The notes beneath the pieces are model-generated. The model saw only the letters and a list, made by a program, of their open reading frames with translations. It was not told the DNA's origin and made no database searches. Both the position numbers and the translations under genes were made by a program. Positions 51,453 to 61,072 of a DNA stretch of 64,000 nt are shown in pieces. The stretch is from assembly GCF_904846285.1 (NCBI RefSeq), contig NZ_CAJHAD010000004.1:62001-126000 (forward strand), given 5' to 3'. How positions within the stretch are numbered: the first letter of the stretch is position 1; each line of letters opens with the position of its first letter. This DNA is from Psychrobacter immobilis (GTDB lineage Bacteria; Pseudomonadota; Gammaproteobacteria; Pseudomonadales; Moraxellaceae).

Positions 51453-52979
51453 TTATTTACGAGCGGCTTTGACATCTGCTGGCGTGACTTCACCACCTTT
51501 ATTGCCCCAACTATTGATGATATAAGTGACGACGTTAGCGACTTTTTCATCATCTAAGGCGACCGCTGGCATCACACTGTTGTACTCTTCACCGTTAACC
51601 GTAATTTTGCCAGTTAAGCCATGCAAAATAGCATTGATGGCACGTTTGGGGTCTTGGTTGAGATAGTCTGATTTGGCCAATGGTGGGAAGGCTTTTGGTA
51701 TACCAACACCATTTAATTGGTGACAAGCTGCACAGTTGCTGGCATAAACAGACTCACCCATTTTAATTCTTTCTTGCTTGTTGGCAGCGGTCACTACGGG
51801 AGCCGGTGCATTGGTTTTGCCGAGGCTTTGCGCCGCTGAGCCTTCAGGTAAATAGACCTCTTCACGTACTTTTCCAGAGTAAATTTTTGCATTTTCAGGA
51901 CCTTGAACATCGATGATACCAAGCGCCCCTTTGTTAAATGCTCGGAAAATAGAGTGGTCAACGATCACAAGCTCGCCTGGAACATCTACTTTAAACTGGG
52001 TAATAGCCGCGCCACCTGCTGGAATAAGCGTGGTTTGAACATTATGGTTTTCAGCGCTACCGCCTTCCATATTTACTTTATCAAAAATCTCACCGATGAC
52101 GTGGAATGATGAAACCAAGTTAGGACCACCGTTACCAACAAACAGACGAATCGTTTCACCAACTTTCGCTTTAAGCGAGTTTTCACCTGTTAGCGCACCT
52201 ACTGAACCGTTAAATAACACGTAGTCAGCTTGTTCTTTTACCGCTTTTTCCATATCAAAAGGTTGCAGCCCTTTATCACCATAGTTGCCTTTGGTGTAGA
52301 AATCGCCTTGCATCACATAGAATTCGCGATCAACTTTTGGTAAGCCTTCTTCTGGCTCAACCAAAATCAGACCATACATACCGTTTGCGATGTGCATACC
52401 AACGGGCGCTACCGCACAGTGATAAACGTATAATCCCGGTTTTAAGGCTTTAAAGTTAAACTCAGAAGTATAACCAGGAGAAGTAAACGAAGAAGCGGCA
52501 CCACCCCCTGGACCTGTCACCGCGTGTAAGTCAATATTGTGCGGCATTTTCGAATCAGGATGGTTTGATAAATGAAACTCAATTTCATCACCTTGACGTA
52601 CGCGAATAAATTGTCCTGGCACCTGACCGCCAAATGTCCAGAAATTATACTCAACACCATCCGCTAAACGCATGGTTTTTTCCACAGTTTCCATTTTTAC
52701 GATGACTTTTGCCGCATAGTCACGATCGATGGGCGGAGGTACGTCAGGCGCATGGGTGATAATAGCGTCAATCACTGGCAACTCACCATCTTTAGTATTT
52801 GGCGCCTTGCTATCTTTGGTAGCTTGAGTGGTTTCTGCTTTGGTTGCGCTGGCTTCATCAGGGTTTGATTTATCACAACCGACCATCCCTGCTGTGCCAA
52901 GAGCGAGTAGACATGCTAGAGCAAGTTTAGAGTAGCTAAGTGATTGCTGATGAAAAGATGTTGAATTAAAAAGGCGCAT
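51453..52979 (-). CDS. nirK: Copper nitrite reductase with C-terminal cytochrome c domain (AniA-type lipoprotein)
   Basis: Reduces nitrite to nitric oxide in the periplasm. The 508-residue precursor has a lipoprotein signal (lipobox VGC near residue 36). Two cupredoxin domains (about 75-370) carry the type 1 and type 2 copper ligands, seen in [28 protein letters not shown] and [10 protein letters not shown] fused cytochrome c domain (about 400-500) has the haem motif CAACHQ with Cys416, Cys419 and His420, and a late [13 protein letters not shown]et ligand. Such cupredoxin-haem fusions are known from Ralstonia pickettii and Pseudoalteromonas. GGAGAG precedes ATG 52979; nirV and sco follow. Confidence 0.94.
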   Translation of the reverse strand: MRLFNSTSFHQQSLSYSKLALACLLALGTAGMVGCDKSNPDEASATKAETTQATKDSKAPNTKDGELPVIDAIITHAPDVPPPIDRDYAAKVIVKMETVEKTMRLADGVEYNFWTFGGQVPGQFIRVRQGDEIEFHLSNHPDSKMPHNIDLHAVTGPGGGAASSFTSPGYTSEFNFKALKPGLYVYHCAVAPVGMHIANGMYGLILVEPEEGLPKVDREFYVMQGDFYTKGNYGDKGLQPFDMEKAVKEQADYVLFNGSVGALTGENSLKAKVGETIRLFVGNGGPNLVSSFHVIGEIFDKVNMEGGSAENHNVQTTLIPAGGAAITQFKVDVPGELVIVDHSIFRAFNKGALGIIDVQGPENAKIYSGKVREEVYLPEGSAAQSLGKTNAPAPVVTAANKQERIKMGESVYASNCAACHQLNGVGIPKAFPPLAKSDYLNQDPKRAINAILHGLTGKITVNGEEYNSVMPAVALDDEKVANVVTYIINSWGNKGGEVTPADVKAARK

Positions 52980-53586
52980 AAGGCTCTCCAAAAATTGAAA
53001 ATAAGTGGCTCATTTAACAAAGCTCGATTTTTATCGCTTTCGTCATCCTAATGTTTATTGTGAAGAAAAGCAAAAAACACTGTTAAAATAATAAGATTAA
53101 ACAATAAAATTATAAAGATATTGAGCTTTTAAACTGGCTTCCATAAGATGTATTTTAAATGAATGTTTAAAAATAAGCGAATTATTTCTGTAAGATTTAT
53201 TCACGCTTTTTATACTGGTGAGTTATAGATTTAGCTAGGTATTTTTGCGATTTGGTGTGCTAGAAGGAGGGTATTGGTTTAAGGGCTATAAGCTTTGGGA
53301 ATTCTCAACGAATGCAATTTAGCAAAATGATTGCTATGAAAGTAGGCAAATAAGGTGGTTCAAACATTTCTAATTCTTTTTATTCGTATCAAATCCAACC
53401 TATGATGTTTGGTTTATTTTAATAAACAGTTAATAAAAACAAACAAGAAGCTCCTATTTACTATCAGATTTATATCATAAGGTCGTCTTAATTGTGCTTA
53501 TTTTAGACTATTCATATTTCAAAATGGTTTTTTAGTAAAAACCTCATTAAGCATTTAATGTTTTGATAGCTATCAAGGAGATTAAG
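52980..53586. other. AT-rich divergent intergenic region
   Basis: 607 bp between nirK and a small lipoprotein gene. An imperfect FNR-like palindrome (TCGAT-TTTT-ATCGC, 53024-53037) lies 45 bp from the nirK start, too poor a match to call. No gene, repeat or RNA seen. Confidence 0.5.
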
Positions 53587-53940
53587 ATGAACAGAATACC
53601 CGCAAACGTAGGATTAACCAAAGCGCGACAGGCATTATGGATAGCATTGTTCGCCGGTATTCTCGGCGTCACGGCTTGTAGCAATGAAAGAGAAGATGTG
53701 GTGGCAGATTCGACCGAAGTGACAGATGAAGTTGCCGCTGTTGAGGAGAGCGAAGCAGGCAATGATATTAATGAAGGCACAGAAGTTGTTGAAACGGGCA
53801 TGACTGCAAAAACGAATGACACGACTGCAGATGGCATGGCAGCGTCGGATAATGACGGTGAGCAAAAAGCCGACGATACCGTCACTGTTAATGAAAATAA
53901 CTCAAATTTAGATCAAACACCTGCAGATGGTGTGCAGTAA
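53587..53940 (+). CDS. Small acidic lipoprotein, function unknown
   Basis: A 117-residue protein with a hydrophobic signal (ALWIALFAGILGVTAC), lipobox VTAC at about residue 31. The mature part of some 85 residues is almost all Asp, Glu, Ala, Thr, Asn and Val and should be disordered; it has no aromatic core. A strong AAGGAG box lies six bases before the ATG, which supports real translation. The frame could start earlier at 53563 but without a box. It could act as an envelope spacer or metal buffer, but that is a guess. Confidence 0.68.
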   Translation: MNRIPANVGLTKARQALWIALFAGILGVTACSNEREDVVADSTEVTDEVAAVEESEAGNDINEGTEVVETGMTAKTNDTTADGMAASDNDGEQKADDTVTVNENNSNLDQTPADGVQ

Positions 53941-54061
53941 ACAATTGAATAGCTATTAATCTGAACTCGAAATGTTGGGTATTATTGGATGTTATAATGA
54001 TATTATTCAATCATAGGCTTTAAAGATAACAGTTAAAGAAAATAAAAAAACTGAGTGAAAT

Positions 54062-54099
54062 AAGAAAAGCCCACTGACAAAATCAGTGGGCTTTTCTTA
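54062..54099. terminator. Bidirectional terminator
   Basis: AAGAAAAGCCCACTGA-CAAAA-TCAGTGGGCTTTTCTT, perfect arms, between the acidic lipoprotein gene and the convergent amidohydrolase gene. Confidence 0.9.
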
Positions 54100-54142
54100 T
54101 TTATATAGCAGACACTCATGTCTTGACTGCACTTGACTGCAC

Positions 54143-56029
54143 TTAGACTGCCCAGCAAGAACAACCAAAAGCGCCGAAAAAGTCTTTAAAGTTAGATACC
54201 GGTGCTTTCGAAGTCCACGCTTTGGCATGGTTGTGACCATGCAGCGTACAAGCACTGGCACAGCCGCAAGACATCGCTGCTTGATTCATAAGTGGCGCTA
54301 GGGAGTTTCTACCAGCGCCTTCAGGCTCGCCCCATGCACCGTAACCACCATATTGATTGACTGGCGACCAATCCGGCATCGCCGGTGGTAGTGGGGTGTC
54401 ATAACCTGAGAACTCACCATCGGCATAGACAACTTTGCCACCAACAACCGTCATATTTGAGGTTAAGTAAGCAATCTCGTTTTCTGCCACGCTAAAGAAA
54501 TCTTTACTTGGGACGATAAAATCCGCCAAATGTCCGACTTCGATGCGACCACGTTCGCCTTCTTGGTTAGCAAACCAAGCGACCTTTTCGGTCCACATCC
54601 TTAGTGCCGTCTCGCGATCAACGAGATTGTCTTGCTCATAAAGCTTCATACCGCCAACAGTCTTGCCAGTAATTAACCATGCTAACGATACCCAAGGGTT
54701 ATAAGAGGCGACGCGTGTGGCATCGGTACCGGCAGAGACATTGACACCGCTATCTAACATTTGCTTAACAGGTGGGGTATTGGCCGCTGCCGCTGTGCCA
54801 TAGCGCTCGGCGAAATACTCACCTTGATAGGCCATACGGTGCTGGACAGCAATCCCGCCACCAAGCTCAGCGATACGGTCGATATTGCGCTGTGAGATGG
54901 TTTCGGCATGGTCAAAGAACCAGTTTAAACCATCAATAGGAATATCTTGATGCACCTTTTCAAATACATTTAACGAGCGCTCAATGGTTTCATCATAAGT
55001 GGCATGCATGCGCCATGGCCATTTATTCTGTGCCAAAATTCGTACTACTTCTTCAAGGTCGCCTTCCATTTCTGGCGGCATCTCTGGACGTGGTTGGCGG
55101 AAATCTTCAAAATCTGCTGCTGAAAATACCAACATTTCACCCGCCCCATTATGACGGAAGTAATCATCACCTTGCTTGTAATTAGTAGTTTGCGTCCAAT
55201 TTAAGAAGTCTTCTTTCTCTTCTTTTGGCTTTTGGGTGAATAAGTTATACGCCATGCGTACGGTCAGCAGATTGTCGTCATTGAGTTTTTGTACCACTTC
55301 ATAGTCGTCAGGGAAATTCTGTGAACCACCGCCAGCGTCAATAATGCCTGTAACCCCTAAGCGGTTTAGCTCACGCATAAAATGACGCGTAGAGTTCACT
55401 TGGTAGTCAAAGGGAAGCTTTGGACCTTTGGCTAGGGTGGCGTACAAGATAGTAGCATTCGGCTGAGCGAGCAGCAAACCAGTCGGATTGCCATTGGCAT
55501 CACGTTGAATCTGACCACCTGGCGGTTCTGGCGTGTCTTTGGTATAACCAACGGTACGCAGCGCTGCGGCATTAAGTAGGGCGCGATCATATAAATGTAG
55601 AATAAAAACCGGCGTATCTGGTGAAATGGCGTTAATTTCGTCTAACGTTGGTAAGCGCTTTTCGACAAATTGATTTTCGGTAAAACCGCCAACGATACGT
55701 ACCCACTGCGGCGAAGGTGTTTTATCCACTTGTGCCTTTAGCATAGACATGGCGTCTGCTAATGAGCGTACCCCATCCCAGCGCAGCTCCATATTATAGT
55801 TGAGACCACCACGAATCACGTGCGTATGGTTGTCGAACAGACCCGGTATCACGCTACGACCATTGAGGTTAATGACCTTGGTATTGGCACCAGCCAGTTC
55901 TCTGATGTCTTTGTCGTTACCAACAGCAATAAAGCGATCATCTTTAATCGCCACCGCACTAGCAGAAGGTTTGGCGCGATCCAACGTCGTCATTTTGCCG
56001 TTATAATAAATAATGTCAGGGCTTGTCAT
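54143..56029 (-). CDS. YtcJ-like metal-dependent amidohydrolase with Cys-rich tail
   Basis: A 628-residue member of the amidohydrolase superfamily (YtcJ/AdeC-like). The metal motif HxH is in GLFDNHTHVIRGG, the later His in MHATYDETIERS and HAETISQRNID, and the closing Asp in NVSAGTDATRVASYNP. The C-terminal composite domain (HLADFIVPSKDFF) is normal. The last 50 residues, however, form an unusual tail with five Cys and three His (CGCASAC...HGHNH...CSCW). No signal peptide is evident. It is the last gene of the minus-strand group with XapX and YcaC-like genes. Substrate is unknown. Confidence 0.85.
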   Translation of the reverse strand: MTSPDIIYYNGKMTTLDRAKPSASAVAIKDDRFIAVGNDKDIRELAGANTKVINLNGRSVIPGLFDNHTHVIRGGLNYNMELRWDGVRSLADAMSMLKAQVDKTPSPQWVRIVGGFTENQFVEKRLPTLDEINAISPDTPVFILHLYDRALLNAAALRTVGYTKDTPEPPGGQIQRDANGNPTGLLLAQPNATILYATLAKGPKLPFDYQVNSTRHFMRELNRLGVTGIIDAGGGSQNFPDDYEVVQKLNDDNLLTVRMAYNLFTQKPKEEKEDFLNWTQTTNYKQGDDYFRHNGAGEMLVFSAADFEDFRQPRPEMPPEMEGDLEEVVRILAQNKWPWRMHATYDETIERSLNVFEKVHQDIPIDGLNWFFDHAETISQRNIDRIAELGGGIAVQHRMAYQGEYFAERYGTAAAANTPPVKQMLDSGVNVSAGTDATRVASYNPWVSLAWLITGKTVGGMKLYEQDNLVDRETALRMWTEKVAWFANQEGERGRIEVGHLADFIVPSKDFFSVAENEIAYLTSNMTVVGGKVVYADGEFSGYDTPLPPAMPDWSPVNQYGGYGAWGEPEGAGRNSLAPLMNQAAMSCGCASACTLHGHNHAKAWTSKAPVSNFKDFFGAFGCSCWAV

Positions 56030-56174
56030 AATATTATCCTAGTAAAGGTAAGAGAATTCCTTATCACAGCAGTTGGCCTTTTTTGCCAGTAACAGCAAGT
56101 AAAGGCTTGAAGCTATCTTTAACGTACTATTGCTCAACATCGTGTTTTCCACAAAGCCACTTCTTAGCGTCTTG

Positions 56175-56453
56175 TCATTTTAAAAGCGATTCATCGTTTT
56201 TTATGTCTTTTGCAATCGATACGATTTTAGGGTGTCGAGTGGCAGGTGTGTCAATTGGCGTTGCTATCTTCTCAGCGCTAAAAGGGTTGTCAGCAACCAG
56301 CTGCTTGCCAAACGGTATCATTTGTTCGCCTATTAACATTCCTAATAATCCAATCAATGCAGCGACAGGTGGCGCAGGTGAGCGTACCTGTAGCACCCCA
56401 TAAAGTAAGCCTGCAAGAATACCGACAACCAATGAGATAATATAAATTTTCAT
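56175..56453 (-). CDS. XapX domain protein
   Basis: A 92-residue membrane protein: two hydrophobic helices (about 3-22 and 27-45) around the motif GILAGLLYGVLQVRSPAPP, which marks the XapX domain, then a charged cytoplasmic tail. XapX proteins are small and of unknown role and often sit next to amidohydrolase or YcaC-like hydrolase genes, as here. No good ribosome binding site is seen before the ATG, so translation may depend on the upstream gene of the group. Confidence 0.82.
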   Translation of the reverse strand: MKIYIISLVVGILAGLLYGVLQVRSPAPPVAALIGLLGMLIGEQMIPFGKQLVADNPFSAEKIATPIDTPATRHPKIVSIAKDIKNDESLLK

Positions 56454-56629
56454 ATGCTTAACGTTTCTAATGAAGGGTTATAGCCTCTGATATCGGCTTA
56501 ATCGGTTTTAATTTTTGCTTGGTTAAGACTTAGTTAAGTTCAAGCATAGTTAAGTAAAGGCTTTACTAAAAATTTGGACAAAATTAAGTCTTAACCAAGC
56601 TGAGTTGCTATTAGTTTTTAAAACCAATA

Positions 56630-57331
56630 TTATTTTTTTAGCAGCGCAGGGTTCGGACCGATACTACCGATAGACTGAGCGCGGGCAGGGGCTTTATGTA
56701 CCATCGTATATGCATAATCAACACCCATACCATAAGCACCAGAATGCTCTCTGACGATGTCCATCACCGCATCATAAGTGGCTTTATTGGCCCAATCACG
56801 TTGCCACTCTAATAGCACTTGTTGCCAAGTCACTGGAATCACGCCTGCTTGCATCATACGCTCCATCGCGTATTGGTGGGCTTCAACAGAAGTACCACCA
56901 GACGCATCCGCCACCATATAGATTTCATAATCAGTGTCTTGCATGCATGATAATGCAAAAGATAAGTTGCAGACCTCAGTCCATAGGCCAGATACCACGA
57001 TTTTTTTACGACCATTGGCAGCATGTTTTGCCAAGGCATCACGGACGTTTTGATCATCCCAAGAGTTCATTGAAGAACGCTCAAGGGTTTCATTTTCAGG
57101 AAAAACGCTTAGCAGTTCAGGAAAGGTATTACCAGAAAAGCTGGCTGTTTCAACCGCCGTGATAGTCGCCGGAATATTGAAAGTTTTAGCGGCTTTTGCT
57201 AAGCCAACGACGTTATTTTTTAAGCTTTGACGATCGATTGACTGTACGCCAAATGCCATCTGTGGCTGTTGATCAATAAAGATGATTTGGCTGTTTTGTG
57301 GGTTCAACAACTCTAGAAGATTCTTAGACAT
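56630..57331 (-). CDS. YcaC-like isochorismatase family hydrolase
   Basis: A 233-residue cysteine hydrolase of the isochorismatase superfamily. The catalytic Asp is in IIFIDQQPQMAFGV, a Lys in the central strand (KIVVSG) region and the nucleophile Cys in SGLWTEVCNLSFAL. The pattern is that of YcaC-like proteins, octameric hydrolases of unknown substrate; the C-terminus is 20-30 residues longer than E. coli YcaC. AAGGAATGTCGAG precedes the ATG. It lies between the DUF1275 and XapX genes, and a terminator-like hairpin separates it from DUF1275. Confidence 0.85.
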   Translation of the reverse strand: MSKNLLELLNPQNSQIIFIDQQPQMAFGVQSIDRQSLKNNVVGLAKAAKTFNIPATITAVETASFSGNTFPELLSVFPENETLERSSMNSWDDQNVRDALAKHAANGRKKIVVSGLWTEVCNLSFALSCMQDTDYEIYMVADASGGTSVEAHQYAMERMMQAGVIPVTWQQVLLEWQRDWANKATYDAVMDIVREHSGAYGMGVDYAYTMVHKAPARAQSIGSIGPNPALLKK

Positions 57332-57496
57332 CTCGACATTCCTTTTAATGGGCTGAAGTTAACTACACTTAATCATTGATAATTATCAATAAAGGTATAT
57401 TAGCTGTTGATGGCAGGCGGATAAATAGCATTATTTACAAATGTAATTTCTCATTTAAAGAACAGTTCATTATAAAAATATAAAGAAGCCATAAAA

Positions 57497-57524
57497 AAAC
57501 GCCATACTAACCAGCATGGCGTTT
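57497..57524. terminator. Hairpin between DUF1275 and YcaC-like genes
   Basis: AAACGCCAT and ATGGCGTTT around a 10-base loop, A-rich on the left side. On the minus strand, A7 becomes a T run, so it should end transcription of the DUF1275 gene. Confidence 0.75.
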
Positions 57525-57631
57525 CTATTATTTGGACGATAAAATTATCAAGATTTTAGACGTTTTTAATGATTTCTTTCGTAGGCTGCCACGTGCTCTT
57601 TAATAAGTGAAGAGTACAGTAAGGATATGTC

Positions 57632-58375
57632 TTAAGTACCAGTCGCTTCTTTTAATGTCTGCTTATCACGCATTTTTATCGCTGCATATAGCACTGACAG
57701 GATAAAGGGTGCAATCGCCCATAAACCAATGTAGATATATAGCACGGCGCCAACAAATGCGCCTATCGTAAAGCTGGCTACCAAGGTAAAGCTGTGTCTG
57801 AGGCTGTCCATATTGCAATTGTTGCGGTCGAAGACATAATCTGATAAATCAATACCTAGCTGCGTGGTATTACCCGTCATCAAAAGCGTTGGTTTCATTT
57901 TACCCATCACACTTTTGCCAGCGGTATTACGAATCGCAAAGGCGGTCAAACCTAAGAAACCGGTAAAGGCGACCTCTAATGTACCTGCCTGCTCAAAAGG
58001 TCCAAAGTAAACAGCAGAGGCTAAGAAAGCCAATAAAAATATCACCTCAGCGAACAGTAAGTTACTTAAAATGGGCTTATTGGCACTGGTGATATTGATC
58101 ATACGTTTGGTTATAATCACGGTAATCAAAAATACCGGCAATGCGCCGAGTTTGACCCATAAACCATCGCCGCCTTTGACCAAGCCACCACCAGCCATCA
58201 CCAAGTTACCTGTGACGTGGTTGGTAAAGAAGCCGAGTAGGCCGATAAAACCAATGGTATCAATTGCGCCGCCCACGGTAGTCAACATGACTGGAATCTG
58301 ATAGCGCTGCCAAAATGTGAGCTTCGCCGCTGAGTCTTTGTCTTTCATGCTATCGTTTGCCTCTGGATTAGCCAT
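57632..58375 (-). CDS. DUF1275 (YoaK) family membrane protein
   Basis: A 247-residue protein with six hydrophobic segments and the DUF1275 pattern: TTVGGAIDTIGFIGLLGFFTNHVTGN, GLTAFAIRNTAG and LLMTGNTTQLGIDL. The family is of unknown function and may transport small organic molecules. AGGAGAACGGC precedes the ATG. It is upstream of the YcaC-like gene on the same strand, though a hairpin lies between. Confidence 0.85.
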   Translation of the reverse strand: MANPEANDSMKDKDSAAKLTFWQRYQIPVMLTTVGGAIDTIGFIGLLGFFTNHVTGNLVMAGGGLVKGGDGLWVKLGALPVFLITVIITKRMINITSANKPILSNLLFAEVIFLLAFLASAVYFGPFEQAGTLEVAFTGFLGLTAFAIRNTAGKSVMGKMKPTLLMTGNTTQLGIDLSDYVFDRNNCNMDSLRHSFTLVASFTIGAFVGAVLYIYIGLWAIAPFILSVLYAAIKMRDKQTLKEATGT

Positions 58376-58865
58376 GCCGTTCTCCTATAAAGTTGCTCTA
58401 TTTACTGACGGATTTCTATCAACTTTGATGGTCTTAACTTATCTGTCAGATGCTCAGCAATATGGCTATCAAGTGAGCCAATGCGCCGCTACTTAATAGG
58501 TTGGGTCTTTAGTAGCAGGACCATAAGTTGTACACATAGTAAAGGGTCAGCTTAATGAGATAAATAACCGTTATTGCAAATATAAGTTCTGATTTAGATA
58601 ACAATCATAAAATAGGCTAGATGAAAGTAAGTAAAAAGGTATTAAAGGAATTTTGGCAAAACTTCATAGAATAAAGTTGTATAGATATCAAATAAGTCAG
58701 ATTAGGCGAGAGAAGGTAGGGTTTTACAGTGTAATAGTATTGATTTAGCCATTAAAAAAACCGATCTGTTAGCAGACCGGTTTTTAAGTATGATTATATT
58801 TATAGGTATGTTTATGCTTATATTCGAATGATAATTATTCGAGATAGCTTTTAAGTGCGAGATAT
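58376..58865. other. Intergenic region with a possible toxin gene remnant
   Basis: 490 bp between the DUF1275 gene and a lipoprotein gene, holding the hairpin below and a 17-codon frame at 58621-58674 discussed under findings. Otherwise AT-rich and unremarkable. Confidence 0.5.
58754..58785 (-). terminator. Terminator of lipoprotein gene
   Basis: AAAAAAACCG...CGGTTTTT with an inner TCTG/CAGA stem, about 80 bp downstream of the minus-strand lipoprotein gene. Confidence 0.75.
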
Positions 58866-59567
58866 TTAGCGACTGGTAAAGGTGATGGTCTTAGCGCCAT
58901 TAGTAGATGGCTGGCTAATCGTTACTTTGCTGTCTAAAATATCGCCGCGCGCATCGATTTTATAGCATTCTGACGAGCTGCCATTAGGATCGTTACTGAG
59001 TAGTAAGTTAGCTGAAGTCTCTATACAAAACCACGCGGTATTATTACTGTCTCTTGTTAAAGACCAATCCTGGTTATAGGTGCCTATTTTTTGACGCATA
59101 CTTCTATCAGCATAGACGTCCTCTTTAATCAATTTGCTAGAGGAGCCAACCGTTGTCATTTTGGGAATGGTCGTGGTCTGATTCGACAGTGAATACTTAC
59201 CTGAGCTATCAGTAAAGCCATGGAATACCAATGGATTAAGGGTAAAGTAGTTAATGGCGACTGATTGATCAGTGACTTGATTGTTGACTTTGTTGATGGT
59301 ATTTACTTCAGCGCCTTGTACTTGTTTATTATTAAATACCATGCTGCCTTTGGGCGTGACTTTGATATCAGCAGATGCCGTTTGATTGCCGACGTTCGCC
59401 ACTAAGCTTTGACTGCGAGCTTTGGTATAGATATTGAGCATGGTCGCTTCAACGGGATATTGAGTGACAATATTGTTTGAATTGCCCGTTGTGGTGCCGC
59501 CTTTCATACCGCCCGCACAAGCGCTTAAGCCTACTGATACAGCGACAAGTAATCCTAATTTTTTCAT
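58866..59567 (-). CDS. Lipoprotein, function unknown
   Basis: A 233-residue protein with a lipoprotein signal (MKKLGLLVAVSVGLSAC, lipobox LSAC, Cys17) and a Gly/Thr/Asn-rich linker. The mature part is rich in beta-prone residues (about 45-230: VEATMLNIYTKARSQSL, VAINYFTLNPLVFHGFTDS) with a Cys pair (WFCIETS, SSECYKID) that may be bonded. No domain recognised; it is reminiscent of small outer-membrane lipoproteins of Moraxellaceae. CGAGGAAATAAACC precedes the ATG. It is divergent from the bestrophin-like gene with repeat copy 2 between them. Confidence 0.75.
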   Translation of the reverse strand: MKKLGLLVAVSVGLSACAGGMKGGTTTGNSNNIVTQYPVEATMLNIYTKARSQSLVANVGNQTASADIKVTPKGSMVFNNKQVQGAEVNTINKVNNQVTDQSVAINYFTLNPLVFHGFTDSSGKYSLSNQTTTIPKMTTVGSSSKLIKEDVYADRSMRQKIGTYNQDWSLTRDSNNTAWFCIETSANLLLSNDPNGSSSECYKIDARGDILDSKVTISQPSTNGAKTITFTSR

Positions 59568-60002
59568 GGTTTATTTCCTCGATTTATTTAACCGCAATTT
59601 ATTTAATAAGTTATAGACCTATCTACTATAGTCGAATTTTTAAACGATAACATCTGCTATGTATGCCTGTGCCTGCTATCCTTACATCATTATAACAACC
59701 GATTATTTTGTAGAAATTTATTGTATAAATGAGCGGTAAAAATACCTATAGTCAAAACATCCTAAAAACGCTACGGTATTGCTGATATCAATTTTTTGTA
59801 GCCTCTATCTGCGCAGGCACAGCAAGCAAGAAAAATTGATATCAGTAGTGCGTGATGTATCGATATTGCTTTTCACTGACTATAGCCAATTAAAAAATCA
59901 TAAATAATTGTTTTTGCTGCTCATACTTCCTTAGTCTGTTATCATTTCGACCTGCAAAAATGACAGTTATCTTCTATAAGCACCATTCGTTAGGACGCTA
60001 AA
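59568..60002. other. Divergent intergenic region with repeat copy 2
   Basis: 435 bp. About one third is the 138-bp repeat; the remainder holds no recognised element. Confidence 0.5.
59747..59884. repeat. 138-bp palindromic repeat element, copy 2
   Basis: Same length and orientation as copy 1 at 21121-21258, with six substitutions and no gaps. TATAGTCA/TGACTATA ends and the inner 15-base arms (59782-59796 and 59831-59845) are conserved without change. Confidence 0.9.
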
Positions 60003-60983
60003 ATGATCGTCAAGCAAAAGCCAAGCGCCATCAAACTGCTTTTTACCTTACGTGGCTCCATTCTGCCAAAGGTCTATCCGCAGATTTTGCTCATTAGTCT
60101 GATTAGTGCCTTTATCACCAATATCCAGCATGGATTTCCCAGTTCTTTTTCTTCTTATAGCGTTGCGCCATTTACCTTGCTTGGGATTGCGTTATCGTTG
60201 TTTTTAGGCTTTCGTAACAATGCCAGTTATCAACGCTGGTGGGAAGCTCGAGGGCTGTGGGGTCAATTGGTTTATGATACGCGCAGCTTTACCCGCCAAG
60301 TGCTGTCTTATATAGGTGATGAGAGTAAAGAGGGTCAAGATAGTAAGGAAGAGCGAGAAAACGAAGAAGGAAGAGAAAGTGAGAAAGGGCGCGATAGCCA
60401 ACGCCGATTGGTGTATCTGAGCATCGCTTTTACCCATGCCTTACGCCACCGACTGCGTGACAGCTCGCCTTGGCAAGATGTCGAGCGTTTTGTCGAACCT
60501 ATCCATCATGCCAGTATGCAGCAAGCACAAAATTTGCCGGATTATCTGCTGCGTTTGCTCGGTAAGGAGCTTGGATATTGTCGGCGGCAGCGTTTGACCT
60601 CAGAGCATATGGTGCAAAATATGGATGAGCGCCTAAATTCGATGACGGTGGTTTTATCGGCTTGCGAGCGTATCTATAGCACACCATTGCCGTTTGCTTA
60701 TACGCTATTGGTGCATCGCACGACATATCTATATTGCTTTATGCTGCCTTTTGGTTTGGTTTCTTCTTTAGGCTGGGTGACGCCGCTAATTTGCGGCGTC
60801 ATTGCTTATACCTTTTTTGGTTTGGATGCGTTGAGTGAAGAGTTGGAAGAGCCTTTTGGTTTGGCTGCCAACCAATTACCACTGACGGCTTTATCACGTA
60901 ATATCGAGATTAATTTGCTAGAAGCCTTGGGCGAAACTGAGCTGCCACCTAATATCATCGCTAAAAATGGCTATTTGCAATAA
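60003..60983 (+). CDS. Bestrophin-like (YneE/UPF0187) channel protein
   Basis: A 326-residue inner-membrane protein of the bestrophin family, probably an anion or cation channel. The N-terminal signature is LGIALSLFLGFRNNASYQRWWEARGLWG, followed by DTRSFTRQVL and, near the end, the conserved EELEEPFGLAANQLPL acidic cluster. Several hydrophobic segments fit four membrane helices. A highly charged insert of about 30 residues (about 105-140, Glu/Ser/Arg/Lys-rich) is unusual. AGGACGCTAAA precedes the ATG. Confidence 0.88.
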   Translation: MIVKQKPSAIKLLFTLRGSILPKVYPQILLISLISAFITNIQHGFPSSFSSYSVAPFTLLGIALSLFLGFRNNASYQRWWEARGLWGQLVYDTRSFTRQVLSYIGDESKEGQDSKEERENEEGRESEKGRDSQRRLVYLSIAFTHALRHRLRDSSPWQDVERFVEPIHHASMQQAQNLPDYLLRLLGKELGYCRRQRLTSEHMVQNMDERLNSMTVVLSACERIYSTPLPFAYTLLVHRTTYLYCFMLPFGLVSSLGWVTPLICGVIAYTFFGLDALSEELEEPFGLAANQLPLTALSRNIEINLLEALGETELPPNIIAKNGYLQ

Positions 60984-61043
60984 GCTATTTTCGACCAATT
61001 ATCTGTCATAAATAGCGGCTGCGGCAGCATAATATATGCCATA

Positions 61044-61072
61044 AAAAAACCACTCGATTGAGCGGTCTTTTT
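61044..61072. terminator. Weak terminator after bestrophin-like gene
   Basis: ACCACT-CGATTG-AGCGGT with one mismatch, preceded by A6 and followed by T5. Confidence 0.5.

Noticed and set aside
53024..53037. FNR-like palindrome upstream of nirK
   Set aside because: Only TcGAT-N4-ATCgc; three of the ten key bases differ from TTGAT-N4-ATCAA, and it would put the transcription start about ten bases from the ATG.
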